16,189 nt of DNA from contig JAISCG010000051.1 of NCBI GenBank assembly GCA_031265715.1, positions 1-16,189 on the forward strand, given 5' to 3'. The notes below the pieces were generated by a model, which ran no database searches, was not told the DNA's origin, and saw nothing but the letters and a program-made list of their open reading frames with translations. This stretch comes from Holosporaceae bacterium (lineage in GTDB: Bacteria; Pseudomonadota; Alphaproteobacteria; UBA3830). This document shows, one piece after another, positions 5,681 to 14,010 of the stretch. The position numbers were made by a program, and so were the translations under genes. Position 1 is the stretch's first letter. Every line of letters begins with the position of its first letter.

Positions 5681-6115
5681 TTGAGACATTGCTTCGGATA
5701 AAACCATGGCGGCGGCAACCGCCATATTTACGGATCGTCTGTGAGGCAGCATCGGAATTTTTACGCGATGTTGAATTGATTTCAAATCATCGTTTAAAAA
5801 ACCGTAATGCTCGGATCCCGCCATCAAAATATCATCCGGCTCATATTTAAAATCGTGATGTCTCGCGGAATTATCTCCCACGTCCAAAGCAACAAGTCTG
5901 CGACCGGAGTATTCTTCGCAAAATTTTTCGAAAGAATCATGAATTTTGCAGTCGGCAAATTGAATGTAATCCATTCCGGCTCGTTTCAGTTTTTTATCGG
6001 AAAGCACAAAACCGAGCGGACGAATCAAATCCAAATTAATCCCGATGCAGGAAGCCAATCTCAACAAAGTTCCGGTGTTTTGGGGAATTTGCGGATGATA
6101 TAAAGCCAGATTCAT
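5657..6115 (-). CDS. trmL: tRNA (cytidine(34)-2'-O)-methyltransferase TrmL
   Basis: A 152-residue SpoU/SPOUT methyltransferase of the short TrmL/CspR type, which lacks an RNA-binding extension. Family features in order are NLALYHPQIPQNTGTLLRLA at the start, LIRPLGFVLSDKKLKRAGMDY at about 30-50, the motif 2 region LMAGSEHYGF near 98-107, and the motif 3 knot IPMLPHRRSVNMAVAAAMVLSEA near 120-142, which binds AdoMet. The glycine-rich motif GSEHYG is less usual than the common GPETRG, but Gly and Glu are kept. TrmL methylates the 2'-OH of the wobble base in tRNA-Leu isoacceptors in known bacteria. ATG 6115 overlaps the TGA of the upstream pseudouridine synthase by one base (TGATG). A GTG at 6118 would add one residue. 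It is the last gene of a coupled alaS-rlu-trmL run. Confidence 0.88.
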   Translation of the reverse strand: MNLALYHPQIPQNTGTLLRLASCIGINLDLIRPLGFVLSDKKLKRAGMDYIQFADCKIHDSFEKFCEEYSGRRLVALDVGDNSARHHDFKYEPDDILMAGSEHYGFLNDDLKSIQHRVKIPMLPHRRSVNMAVAAAMVLSEAMSQLNAWDRL

Positions 6116-6981
6116 CACAGATCCGTTGCCGAAAAATGCGGGGGAATATCGGCGACTATTTCAATTTTCAGATCGTCGATAAAAATTTTGTGCGCATGCA
6201 AAAAAAGCTCCTTATGCCGCGGATTTGCATTGTATTTTTTATCTCCGAGAATCGGAGCGTGCAAGACGTCGGCACAATGCACGCGCAGCTGATGTTTACG
6301 TCCCGTTTTCGGCTTTAATTCCAGCAATGTGTAATTTTCGATAATTTTTAACGGCTTGTATTTTGTAATCGCGCGCTGTCCGCTGTCCGAAACAATCATT
6401 CGCTCCTGATTTCCGACAAACGATTTTATCAAAAAATTATCCGTCACTCCCGGGTGCAAAATTTTTCCGTCAACCATCGCAAGATATGTTTTTTCGATTT
6501 TATTTTCTCGAAATAATCCCGTTAATTTGCGCGCCGATTTTTGATTTTTTGCAATCAGCAAAACTCCGGAAGTGTCTCGATCCAATCGATGCACCAACCG
6601 GCATTCGCAATCCGGATACGATTTTATGAACGTCTCGACACAGATTGAAATATCGGTTCCGGATTGAACCGCAAGTTTTGCAGGTTTATTTACAGCAAAA
6701 AAATCCTCGTTTTCGTAAATGATCATGGATTTCAGATCATTGAATAATTTCGAATTAAATTCGGGAGAATCTTTGCGTGTCTCCGTCAAATTTGCAAATA
6801 CTTTTATAATATCTCCGGCGTGTAATCGATCCGATGCCGAAACTTTTTTTCCGTTCACTTTTATTTTGTGCAAACGAAAAAGTTTTTGCAGAAAAACGTA
6901 GCCGACGTCGGAAAAAATATTTTTTACAATTTTATCTGCGCGAAGATTGTCTTCGTACGACGTTACGATATGCTCCATCAT
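6115..6981 (-). CDS. RluA-family 23S rRNA pseudouridine synthase (RluC/RluD type)
   Basis: A 288-residue protein. An S4 RNA-binding domain occupies about residues 10-65 (LRADKIVKNIF, then LQKLFRLHKIKVNGKKV). The catalytic domain follows with FFAVNKPAKLAVQSG at 94-108 and the active-site motif HRLDRDTSGVLLIAK at 131-145, where Asp134 is the nucleophile. Later come KTYLAMVDG, LLELKPKTGRKHQLRVH (RluA motif III) and APILGDKKY. The enzyme isomerises specific uridines in RNA. With an S4 domain it resembles RluC (23S 955/2504/2580 in Escherichia coli numbering) and RluD. Sequence alone does not decide the target. ATG 6981 overlaps the TAA of alaS by one base (TAATG), and ATG 6978 is an equally good start. 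Translational coupling to alaS is likely. Confidence 0.88.
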   Translation of the reverse strand: MMEHIVTSYEDNLRADKIVKNIFSDVGYVFLQKLFRLHKIKVNGKKVSASDRLHAGDIIKVFANLTETRKDSPEFNSKLFNDLKSMIIYENEDFFAVNKPAKLAVQSGTDISICVETFIKSYPDCECRLVHRLDRDTSGVLLIAKNQKSARKLTGLFRENKIEKTYLAMVDGKILHPGVTDNFLIKSFVGNQERMIVSDSGQRAITKYKPLKIIENYTLLELKPKTGRKHQLRVHCADVLHAPILGDKKYNANPRHKELFLHAHKIFIDDLKIEIVADIPPHFSATDL

Positions 6982-9569
6982 TATTCCGAAAAATTTACTA
7001 TGGCTTCAATTGCCGCAGCGGCATTTCCGACTCCTCCGCCCTGGGCAATTGCAGCGTTACCGCCGCCTTTTCCGTTCAGCGGAACCAATCCCTGTTTCAG
7101 CAATTGTCCGGCGTTATATATTTTCTGCAAATTCGGGTGAACACCAACCACCAGAGAAATTTTATCCCCGGAGGAATTTGCAATAACTGCAATTCCCGGC
7201 GAAAATTTCAATTTTATTGCATCGTTTAAAGATCGCAGTTCATCGGCACCGTAACCTGAAACTTCCAACGAATAAATTTTCAAATCGTTTTTCGATAATT
7301 CCCGAACTTTCTCCAGCGCAATTTTTTGCTTTCCCAAAGAAATTTCCCGGTTTTTTTCTTTTAACTCCGCCAGCAGATCGTCGATTGCGGCGGGCAGCTC
7401 GCCGTTACCGCATTTTAATTTTTCGGAAATCGAATTAATTATCTTTTCATTTTCTCTGAAATATTCGAAAGCTTTTTCTCCGGTAATGACTTCAATTCTC
7501 CTCACTCCGGACCCGATGCTGCCTTCGGACAAAATTTTGAATAATCCCAGACAGCCGGTGGACGACGCGTGAGTTCCGCCGCACAATTCGAAAGATATCA
7601 AACCGCTTTTTCCGGTGATCGACACCGTTCTGACAGTTTCTCCGTATTTTTCTCCGAATAACGCCGTTGCTCCCAGGGAAATTGCTTTATTTTTCTCCAT
7701 GTTTTTGCAAACAACTTCCGTATTTTGCAGTATCCAACCGTTAACGGTATCCTCTACCTTTGCGATTTCTTCTTCGGAAACGGCCGATGCATGGGAAAAA
7801 TCGAAACGCAATCTTTCTTCATTCAGCGAAGAGCCGCGCTGCGCCACGTGTTCTCCGAGAACCGAACGCAGAGCAGCTTGCAGCAGATGCGCAGCCGTGT
7901 GATTTGCTTTTATTTTCCTGCGTCTCTCGGAATCCGTTTCCAATTCAGCATTATCATGATTTTTGAAATGTCCGGATAACACTTCGCCTTCGTGCACGAT
8001 GAGCGTATCGCAAAATTTTTTCGTATCAATTACTCGAAAAATTCCGTTTTTTGTTTTTATAAAACCGACGTCTCCGCACTGTCCTCCGCACTCGGCATAG
8101 AACGGAGTCTCCTTTGTTATAATAAAAGCTTTTCCGGAGGAAACGGATTCGAGACTGTCCTCATTTTGTATGATTGCAACTATCTCACTGTTATGTTTAT
8201 CTTTTTCGTATCCCACAAATTCGACGGATTTAATTTTTTCTTTCAGATTATGCCAAATCAAGGCTTCTTTCTCTTCGCCGGAACCGGCCCACTTCGCGCG
8301 ATTTTTTTGCTCTTGGAGAGATTTTTCGAATTCGTCGATGTTGACGCTTATATTTTTTGCCTTCAAAATGTCCCGGGTGAGATCAAGCGGAAAACCGTAG
8401 GTATCGTAGAGTTTGAACGCTTTTTCTCCGCTCAAAATTCCGCCTTCCGGAATTTCTTTTGTATCGCTCTGTAAAATTTTCAGGCCGCGATCGAGCGTAC
8501 CCAAAAATTTTTCCTCCTCCGAATGAACCGCGGATGAAATCATCGCGCGATTTGTTTCCAACTGCGGATACGCATCTTTCATTGCGTCAACGACCGAATC
8601 GGCCAGGCGAAACAGAAACGGTTCTTTTATATTTATCAGATTACCGTGTCGCATCGCGCGTCGAAGAATGCGTCGCAGAACATAGCCGCGTCCTTCGTTG
8701 CTCGGCAGCACTCCGTCGGAAATTAAAAACGACACCGAGCGAATGTGATCCGCGATCACTTTATACGAGGGATAGGTGTTTTCGAAATTTGTTTTCGAAA
8801 CGGCTTTTATTTCATCAATAATATTTCCAAACAAATCAATCAGATAGTTGTCGCATACTCCCTGCATGACTCCGGAAATTCGCTCGAGTCCCATTCCGGT
8901 ATCGATGGATTTTTTTTGAAGCGGAATTTTTTTCCCGTTTTGTATTTGTTCAAACTGCATGAAAACTATGTTCCAAATTTCCATGTAGCGGTCTCCGTCC
9001 TGATCCGGGGATCCCGGTATTCCGCCGAAAACTTTTTCGCCGTGGTCGTAAAAAATTTCGGAACACGGGCCGCAGGGACCGAGGTCTCCCATGGACCAAA
9101 AATTATCCGACGTCGGTATCGGAATTACCTGAATGTTTCCGGCAACTTTTTTCCAAAGAGATTTTGCTTCGTCATCCGTGTGATAAACGGTCACCAGCAT
9201 TTTTTCTTTTTTCAAACCGAGTTCTTTGGTGAGAAATGTCCAGGCCAAATGAATTGCATCTTCCTTAAAATAATCTCCGAACGAAAAATTTCCGAGCATT
9301 TCGAAAAACGTATGATGACGTGCCGTGAATCCGACCTGATCCAGATCGTTGTGTTTTCCCCCTGCCCGGATGCATTTTTGTGAGGTCGTCGCGCGCCTGT
9401 ATTCCGGAATTTCCAGTCCGGTGAAAATATTTTTAAATTGAACCATTCCGGCATTCGTAAATAACAAACTCGGATCGTTTTGCGGAACAACGGAATCGGA
9501 ATCTACGATTTTGTGACCGTTGTTTTTAAAAAAATTCAAAAAAGCAGCTCGGATACCGGATGATCTCAT
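6981..9569 (-). CDS. alaS: Alanyl-tRNA synthetase
   Basis: Full-length at 862 residues, close to the usual 870-890. It starts RSSGIRAAFLNFFKNNGHK. Class II motif regions are visible: DPSLLFTNAGMVQFKNIF near 32-49, RATTSQKCIRAGGKHNDL near 59-76, RHHTFFEMLGNFSFGDYF near 84-101, and GRGYVLRRILRRAMRHG. The editing domain has HTAAH near residue 558 and CGGTH near 663, the zinc-binding and editing residues. The C-Ala domain ends GKGGGNAAIAQGGG. It charges tRNA-Ala and clears mischarged Ser and Gly. Start ATG 9569 is preceded by AGGA. It is the first gene of a coupled run with the pseudouridine synthase and trmL, and a promoter-like sequence lies just upstream. The recA neighbour often seen in alphaproteobacteria is absent. 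Confidence 0.97.
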   Translation of the reverse strand: MRSSGIRAAFLNFFKNNGHKIVDSDSVVPQNDPSLLFTNAGMVQFKNIFTGLEIPEYRRATTSQKCIRAGGKHNDLDQVGFTARHHTFFEMLGNFSFGDYFKEDAIHLAWTFLTKELGLKKEKMLVTVYHTDDEAKSLWKKVAGNIQVIPIPTSDNFWSMGDLGPCGPCSEIFYDHGEKVFGGIPGSPDQDGDRYMEIWNIVFMQFEQIQNGKKIPLQKKSIDTGMGLERISGVMQGVCDNYLIDLFGNIIDEIKAVSKTNFENTYPSYKVIADHIRSVSFLISDGVLPSNEGRGYVLRRILRRAMRHGNLINIKEPFLFRLADSVVDAMKDAYPQLETNRAMISSAVHSEEEKFLGTLDRGLKILQSDTKEIPEGGILSGEKAFKLYDTYGFPLDLTRDILKAKNISVNIDEFEKSLQEQKNRAKWAGSGEEKEALIWHNLKEKIKSVEFVGYEKDKHNSEIVAIIQNEDSLESVSSGKAFIITKETPFYAECGGQCGDVGFIKTKNGIFRVIDTKKFCDTLIVHEGEVLSGHFKNHDNAELETDSERRRKIKANHTAAHLLQAALRSVLGEHVAQRGSSLNEERLRFDFSHASAVSEEEIAKVEDTVNGWILQNTEVVCKNMEKNKAISLGATALFGEKYGETVRTVSITGKSGLISFELCGGTHASSTGCLGLFKILSEGSIGSGVRRIEVITGEKAFEYFRENEKIINSISEKLKCGNGELPAAIDDLLAELKEKNREISLGKQKIALEKVRELSKNDLKIYSLEVSGYGADELRSLNDAIKLKFSPGIAVIANSSGDKISLVVGVHPNLQKIYNAGQLLKQGLVPLNGKGGGNAAIAQGGGVGNAAAAIEAIVNFSE

Positions 9570-9601
9570 TTCTTTTATTCCTAAAAAACAAATAACTCCG
9601 A

Positions 9602-9630
9602 ATTATAATAAAAGAATGCGCCTTTTTCCA
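9602..9630 (-). promoter_or_regulatory. Putative sigma-70 promoter of alaS
   Basis: On the minus strand TGGAAA (9630-9625, 4 of 6 to TTGACA) is followed after 17 bases by a perfect TATAAT (9607-9602), 33 bases before the alaS ATG. The preceding gene lptD ends at 9655 on the same strand, and no intrinsic terminator is visible between them. Confidence 0.5.
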
Positions 9631-9654
9631 GTGTTCTCGAAAATTTCGGTTGAG

Positions 9655-11811
9655 CTACATGCCCAAATTTTTCAAAGTAAATACCAATCGAAAAATCGTC
9701 TCTGGTTTTAAATCTCCGCCCCTGAAATTTTTTCTTTCGACCAGAAAATCCACGGTGGCGCATTCGTTTTTATATTCGATTCCTGCATATTGTTTTATGA
9801 CGCGATGATTATCGTTGTTGGATTTTACAATTGTGTCGTTGTCGTTTCCGATGATCATTCCGCCCTTCAATTTTGAGGACGGAGACAGGTGCCATCCGAC
9901 GTCAAACATCGCTCCGCTGTATCTTTGGTTTTTTTGTTCTTCGGAATTTGATGATGCGGAAACGAACGGATTGTAGAAACATTGTTTGCCCCGGGAAACC
10001 ATTACATCGAAACATATTTTTTTATCGGTGAAATTCAAGCCGATTTCGGTTCTCGTCCAACGCTTGGTTTGTGACGAATAACTGCAATTGCCGATTAAAG
10101 TCCATTCGCTCGACAAAAAAACATCCAACGAAGCCACCACGTTGGAATGCTTATATTTCAATCCGGTTGCTCCGAGCTTGTTTTGCACCGACGTCAGTTC
10201 CACGGATCTTCCGACGGTGAAATGATACACATTTTCCCCTCTGTAATAGCCGGCTGCTTTAAAACCGTAGTAAATTCTTTTTCCCGGATCCGTGTTGTAG
10301 GAAGAAATTGATCGATTTCCGTCCGAAAAATTCAGATCGGTTATTTCGCAAAATTGATCTTCAAAAATATCTGCTTTTTTTTGGCTTTTGGAAAGAATAA
10401 CGCCGATCGTCGGAGTAAAAACAGTGCTCAAAAAACCGGATGACGACAGGAGCGGCCACTTTAATGCGCAATTCAATTGAGGAGTGACATTGAGCGACGA
10501 ATTGTAATCGGAGCGTTCTTTTTCTGAAACGTTCAATGCTTTGAAATGCAAAACCCCTTTAAAATCAAAAAGATAACCGTAGGGTAGTAAAATTTCTTTT
10601 TCCAGAGAAGCGTTGGAAATAAATTCACGCGACGATCTGTGTCGATTGAAATCCAAATTTATAAAACAGGAATCCCAGTTGAACGTTCCGTACAAAAATT
10701 CGGAAGAGTAATTTCGTTCAATCACCGGAAATACCCGGGGAATATATTCGGAATTTTCACTTTGGATCATAACGGCTTTTGCGGACGTATAATTTTGGTC
10801 GTCAAAACCCTCCAATTTCACGCTGTTTTGGAGAACCCGATCCGTATTCGAAAAAAACGGAAATTTTTTGAGATAATATTTATCGGACACTAAATTCAGA
10901 TCAAAATCGCATCTCCACACATTATTTATTTCGTATTTAAGTTTTGAAAATACGTGTCCGCGATATCCGGAACTCCGTATTTTTTGTACGGCCTGCTTTT
11001 CCTCAGCGCCGGCTCCGACTCGCTCGTTGGCGGATTTTACTCCGGTGATGCCGGCGTCTGCACTGAATTCTCCGTGCGGAAATCTCAGACCGTAGTATGC
11101 CTGCCCCGTGCTGCCGATTTTTGACGTGATGATCGGTTTAAAAATCAGTTCCTGGGAATTCGAAATTGCCCACAGGTATTGCGGACAAAATCCAAATCCG
11201 TTCTCGGTGGAAGTGGCAAATTTCGGAATTAAAAATCCGCTTTTTCTGTTTACGCCGGAACTCACGTGCGACAGATAGGGAGTGTAAAAAACCGGAGTAT
11301 CAAAAAGTTCAAATTGAACATCCTCGTATTCGGTGTATTGATTCGGATCAAAAGTTACGTTGATCGCTTTGATCTGCCACGTCAATCGTCCGTCGTCCGT
11401 GCATTTGTAGCAGGGGGTGTAAATGACATTTTCCAGAATGTATTTTTTATCTCTGATAAAGCACTTCGCCGCAGCCAATCGTGATTTGTGCGACGTTATT
11501 ATTTTTATATTTTTTCCTTCTCCGGACGTGAAATTTTTATTCACGGACAGGGCGTCCAAAAAATAAACATTTTGCATTTTATCTTTTATGATCACATCTC
11601 CGTTTGCACAAACTTTTTCGTTTTCGCTATCGTAGGTAATTTCGGACGCGGAAATGATGTGATCGTAGTATACGATGACAACGTTGCCGTTGCAGACGAT
11701 TTTGTTTTTTGTGTATTTGGTATTGTCCGAATTTATAAAAGTAATATTTCCGGCGAACACACTCGAATAACCGAAAAATAAAAACAGCAGATGCTTTTTC
11801 GAAAAATTCAC
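9655..11811 (-). CDS. lptD: LPS-assembly outer-membrane protein LptD
   Basis: LptD is the outer-membrane beta-barrel that, with LptE, inserts lipopolysaccharide into the outer leaflet. From GTG 11811 the protein is 718 residues. GTG is preferred because its signal peptide (NFSKKHLLFLFFGYSSVFAG) then begins directly at the start, GGAGAG lies just upstream, and the start overlaps the lptG stop by four bases (GTGA). The frame can extend to ATG 11874 but that would bury the signal behind charged residues. An OstA/LptA-like domain spans about 25-115 (VCNGNVVIVYYDHIISASEITYD). Next come YTPCYKC and LTWQIKA, then GFLIPKFATS and a long barrel ending FRLVFTLKNLGM. The CxxC pair fits the disulfide region of alphaproteobacterial LptD. 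It is third in the lptF-lptG-lptD run. Confidence 0.9.
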   Translation of the reverse strand: MNFSKKHLLFLFFGYSSVFAGNITFINSDNTKYTKNKIVCNGNVVIVYYDHIISASEITYDSENEKVCANGDVIIKDKMQNVYFLDALSVNKNFTSGEGKNIKIITSHKSRLAAAKCFIRDKKYILENVIYTPCYKCTDDGRLTWQIKAINVTFDPNQYTEYEDVQFELFDTPVFYTPYLSHVSSGVNRKSGFLIPKFATSTENGFGFCPQYLWAISNSQELIFKPIITSKIGSTGQAYYGLRFPHGEFSADAGITGVKSANERVGAGAEEKQAVQKIRSSGYRGHVFSKLKYEINNVWRCDFDLNLVSDKYYLKKFPFFSNTDRVLQNSVKLEGFDDQNYTSAKAVMIQSENSEYIPRVFPVIERNYSSEFLYGTFNWDSCFINLDFNRHRSSREFISNASLEKEILLPYGYLFDFKGVLHFKALNVSEKERSDYNSSLNVTPQLNCALKWPLLSSSGFLSTVFTPTIGVILSKSQKKADIFEDQFCEITDLNFSDGNRSISSYNTDPGKRIYYGFKAAGYYRGENVYHFTVGRSVELTSVQNKLGATGLKYKHSNVVASLDVFLSSEWTLIGNCSYSSQTKRWTRTEIGLNFTDKKICFDVMVSRGKQCFYNPFVSASSNSEEQKNQRYSGAMFDVGWHLSPSSKLKGGMIIGNDNDTIVKSNNDNHRVIKQYAGIEYKNECATVDFLVERKNFRGGDLKPETIFRLVFTLKNLGM

Positions 11812-12851
11812 ACTTCTCTCCAAATTAATACGGCGATTGAAATACATGTCATCATTATCAGAATCGCCCAACACGCGAATTGCACCGGAATCACTCCGCC
11901 GTAGGCCAGCGATTCAAACATACTGTTTGCGAATTTTAAAAAGACGGCGATGAAAATCACTTTTATCGCAGTGTTAGTCTTTGTTTTATATCGATTTATC
12001 GGAAAGCAAATAAGTGCTGCCGCCAGTGCGAAAAATAAAAAACTGAAACAGTTGGCCAACAGTTTGTGCAGTTCCAATTCATATTCTTTCAGAATTACAT
12101 GATCTTTGTTTTGTATTTTGTAAATTTTATACAGATCAAAAATGTTTTGTTTCTTGTAGGATTTTGACAGCAGTCCAACCAGATCCGTCGAAACCGTTCC
12201 GGGAATTTCCAATGTATCGACATTTTTTATTTTATCGTTGTCTATGGTCGTTACGTTTTCCAAAAACCAAATCGAGCTGTTTATGTTTGCGTGCTTCGCA
12301 AAAATTCTCGATCCGTTTTTCAGATTGAAAATGCTGAGGCCTTCGATTTTATCCCGAAAAATCGATTTTATAAAAATCATCTGATCGGTTTTCGAGCAGT
12401 CGATCCAAACGTTATCGTTAATTTTTTCGGAACAGACGTCGGAGCGCGTATTTTTGTAATAGAGAGTTTCCAAAAACAGTCCGGCCGGATGAAAAACAAA
12501 CAGCCAAATTCCGGAGACAACTGCGGCAAACCCCAAAAAGGGATATAAAATTTGCCGCGGAGATTTCCCGATTGATTTTAAAATCGTTATTTGATGCGAC
12601 TTACATAAATTCCACAGACTGAAAGTTGCCGTGATAAAATAAACGTAGTGCAAAATTTCACTGAAAGTTGAGGGGGTTCTGAGCAGAGATAATTTCAGGG
12701 CGAAAAGAGTTTCATCCATATTTGATATCGGATATTTTCTCGTGACCTCGGCAAAATCAAACAGCAAAATCAGACCGAACACAAAAATCGACACAAAAAG
12801 CATCGCCTTCAGCTGCATTTTAAAAATATATTTAAAGAGTGTTCCCGTCAT
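11808..12851 (-). CDS. lptG: LPS export ABC transporter permease LptG
   Basis: A 347-residue YjgP/YjgQ-family permease. Transmembrane segments lie near residues 15-32, 62-82, 103-123 and three more in the last third, with a periplasmic jellyroll-like domain of about 150 residues between (WIDCSKTDQMIFIKS to VDLVGL-like region). LptG pairs with LptF and the LptB ATPase to extract lipopolysaccharide from the inner membrane and pass it to the periplasmic bridge. Family landmarks are the N-terminal YIFKMQLKAMLFV, RTPSTFSEILHYV, and LKSIGKSPRQILYPF, the cytoplasmic coupling helix. ATG 12851 begins one base after the lptF stop, and the end overlaps lptD by four bases. The F versus G assignment rests on gene order and N-terminal style. 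Confidence 0.88.
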   Translation of the reverse strand: MTGTLFKYIFKMQLKAMLFVSIFVFGLILLFDFAEVTRKYPISNMDETLFALKLSLLRTPSTFSEILHYVYFITATFSLWNLCKSHQITILKSIGKSPRQILYPFLGFAAVVSGIWLFVFHPAGLFLETLYYKNTRSDVCSEKINDNVWIDCSKTDQMIFIKSIFRDKIEGLSIFNLKNGSRIFAKHANINSSIWFLENVTTIDNDKIKNVDTLEIPGTVSTDLVGLLSKSYKKQNIFDLYKIYKIQNKDHVILKEYELELHKLLANCFSFLFFALAAALICFPINRYKTKTNTAIKVIFIAVFLKFANSMFESLAYGGVIPVQFACWAILIMMTCISIAVLIWREV

Positions 12852-12852
12852 T

Positions 12853-13902
12853 TTAAAATCTGCGTTTTGCTGCGGTAAAAAAAATCAATGAAGCCAGGGA
12901 AAAACCGACGAGAATATAATTCAATAAAATAAAATTCGCATTTTTGGCGGCGGCATTGGCAATCCAGAAATAGCTTCCCTGAAACGCTATTATTCCGAAC
13001 ATCAACAAAAGAACTCTGCGGTGAGACGGTTTGCGACTGTAGGGCGTCGTTAAAATCATCAAAAACGAAAACAGAGAGAATATTGCGGCCAGCAATGGCG
13101 ACGTTATTTTCTGATGAAAAAGAGCGTTTTCTTCTGCAGATCCTTTCGAGCGACATAATTCGTCTAAAAATTTTTCGTTCGGCTGCATGTTCTTTTTTTC
13201 TGATTTTAAAATTTCCCTCAAATCATAGCTATAGGATTGAAAATGCATAACGGAATTCGAGTGATTCACAAAATCAATCTCGATGCGCTCCCCCTCCGTC
13301 AGGGTCAGAACATTGTCGCTGACGGTTCCCTTCTTCGCAAAGTATGTGTAGGTTTTGTCCGGATTTCTCGCATCGACTATGAATAAATCTCCGAAAAAAA
13401 AATCTCCGTTATATTCCCGGCCGTACACGGAAAATCCGTCATGCGAAAAAAAAATTCCGGCTTTTTCCGGCGGATCGATATTGTTTTTTATTTTAAATTC
13501 GAGCGAACGAAATTCTCTCCAGGCATAGGGGGAAATATATGCGTTGCAGGCGTAGAGGCAACAGGTAACAATCGCAATCAAACTCAGCAGAGGTGTCAGT
13601 ATTTTTTTGGGAGACAATCCCGCCGCCTGCAGCGCAATCAACTGATTCGATTCCATAAATCTTTGATAAACAAAGGCGGATGAAATCGCCAAAGCTATCG
13701 GCAAAATCACGGAAATAATATCTGCCGACAAATAGGATGTGAATTTTAAAAATTTTGAAAACCTGACGCCGCTATTGTTAAGTACCCACAAATATCGCGA
13801 AGACTGCACCACCCAGGCGCAGAAAGTCAGTGAAATTGCAGAGTATACGGCGGCCCACAAAATTTTCCAAAATATTACGGCAGATAAACTTCGCAAACAC
13901 AA
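12853..13902 (-). CDS. lptF: LPS export ABC transporter permease LptF, TTG start
   Basis: A 349-residue permease of the same family as LptG. Landmarks are SRYLWVLNNSGVRFSKFLKF, the helix ISVILPIALAISSAFVYQRF, and the coupling segment NQLIALQAAGLSPKKIL. A periplasmic domain (FFSHDGFSVYGREYNG, then a jellyroll) precedes three C-terminal helices. No ATG or GTG is available near the N-terminus, since an in-frame stop lies a few codons upstream. The choice is TTG 13902 or TTG 13896. GGGAG at 13909-13905 is eight bases from the second and two from the first, so 13896 may be the true start. It is the first gene of lptF-lptG-lptD and is divergent from surA. Confidence 0.87.
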   Translation of the reverse strand: MCLRSLSAVIFWKILWAAVYSAISLTFCAWVVQSSRYLWVLNNSGVRFSKFLKFTSYLSADIISVILPIALAISSAFVYQRFMESNQLIALQAAGLSPKKILTPLLSLIAIVTCCLYACNAYISPYAWREFRSLEFKIKNNIDPPEKAGIFFSHDGFSVYGREYNGDFFFGDLFIVDARNPDKTYTYFAKKGTVSDNVLTLTEGERIEIDFVNHSNSVMHFQSYSYDLREILKSEKKNMQPNEKFLDELCRSKGSAEENALFHQKITSPLLAAIFSLFSFLMILTTPYSRKPSHRRVLLLMFGIIAFQGSYFWIANAAAKNANFILLNYILVGFSLASLIFFTAAKRRF

Positions 13903-13919
13903 AACTCCCTTTTATGGAG

Positions 13920-13948
13920 AGTATATCCGTCTGTTGATTTGATTTCTA
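13920..13948 (-). promoter_or_regulatory. Putative sigma-70 promoter of lptF-lptG-lptD
   Basis: On the minus strand TAGAAA (13948-13943, 4 of 6) and TATACT (13925-13920, 5 of 6) are separated by 17 bases and sit just before the GGGAG of lptF. This lies in the 108-base spacer shared with surA. No equally clear promoter was found for surA on the other strand. Confidence 0.4.
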
Positions 13949-14010
13949 TTTCTTTTCGTAGTACTTTGATCATATTTGAAGATTTTATCAGAATAGGAAC
14001 GGAGTCTCTT

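Noticed and set aside
8745..9383. 212-codon plus-strand open frame
   Set aside because: Fully antisense to conserved alaS motif regions, with low-complexity Phe-rich content and no ribosome site. A shadow of alaS.
13934..13976. Promoter for surA (TTGATT with CATATT)
   Set aside because: The spacing is far outside 16-18 bases and no other pair of hexamers matched well.
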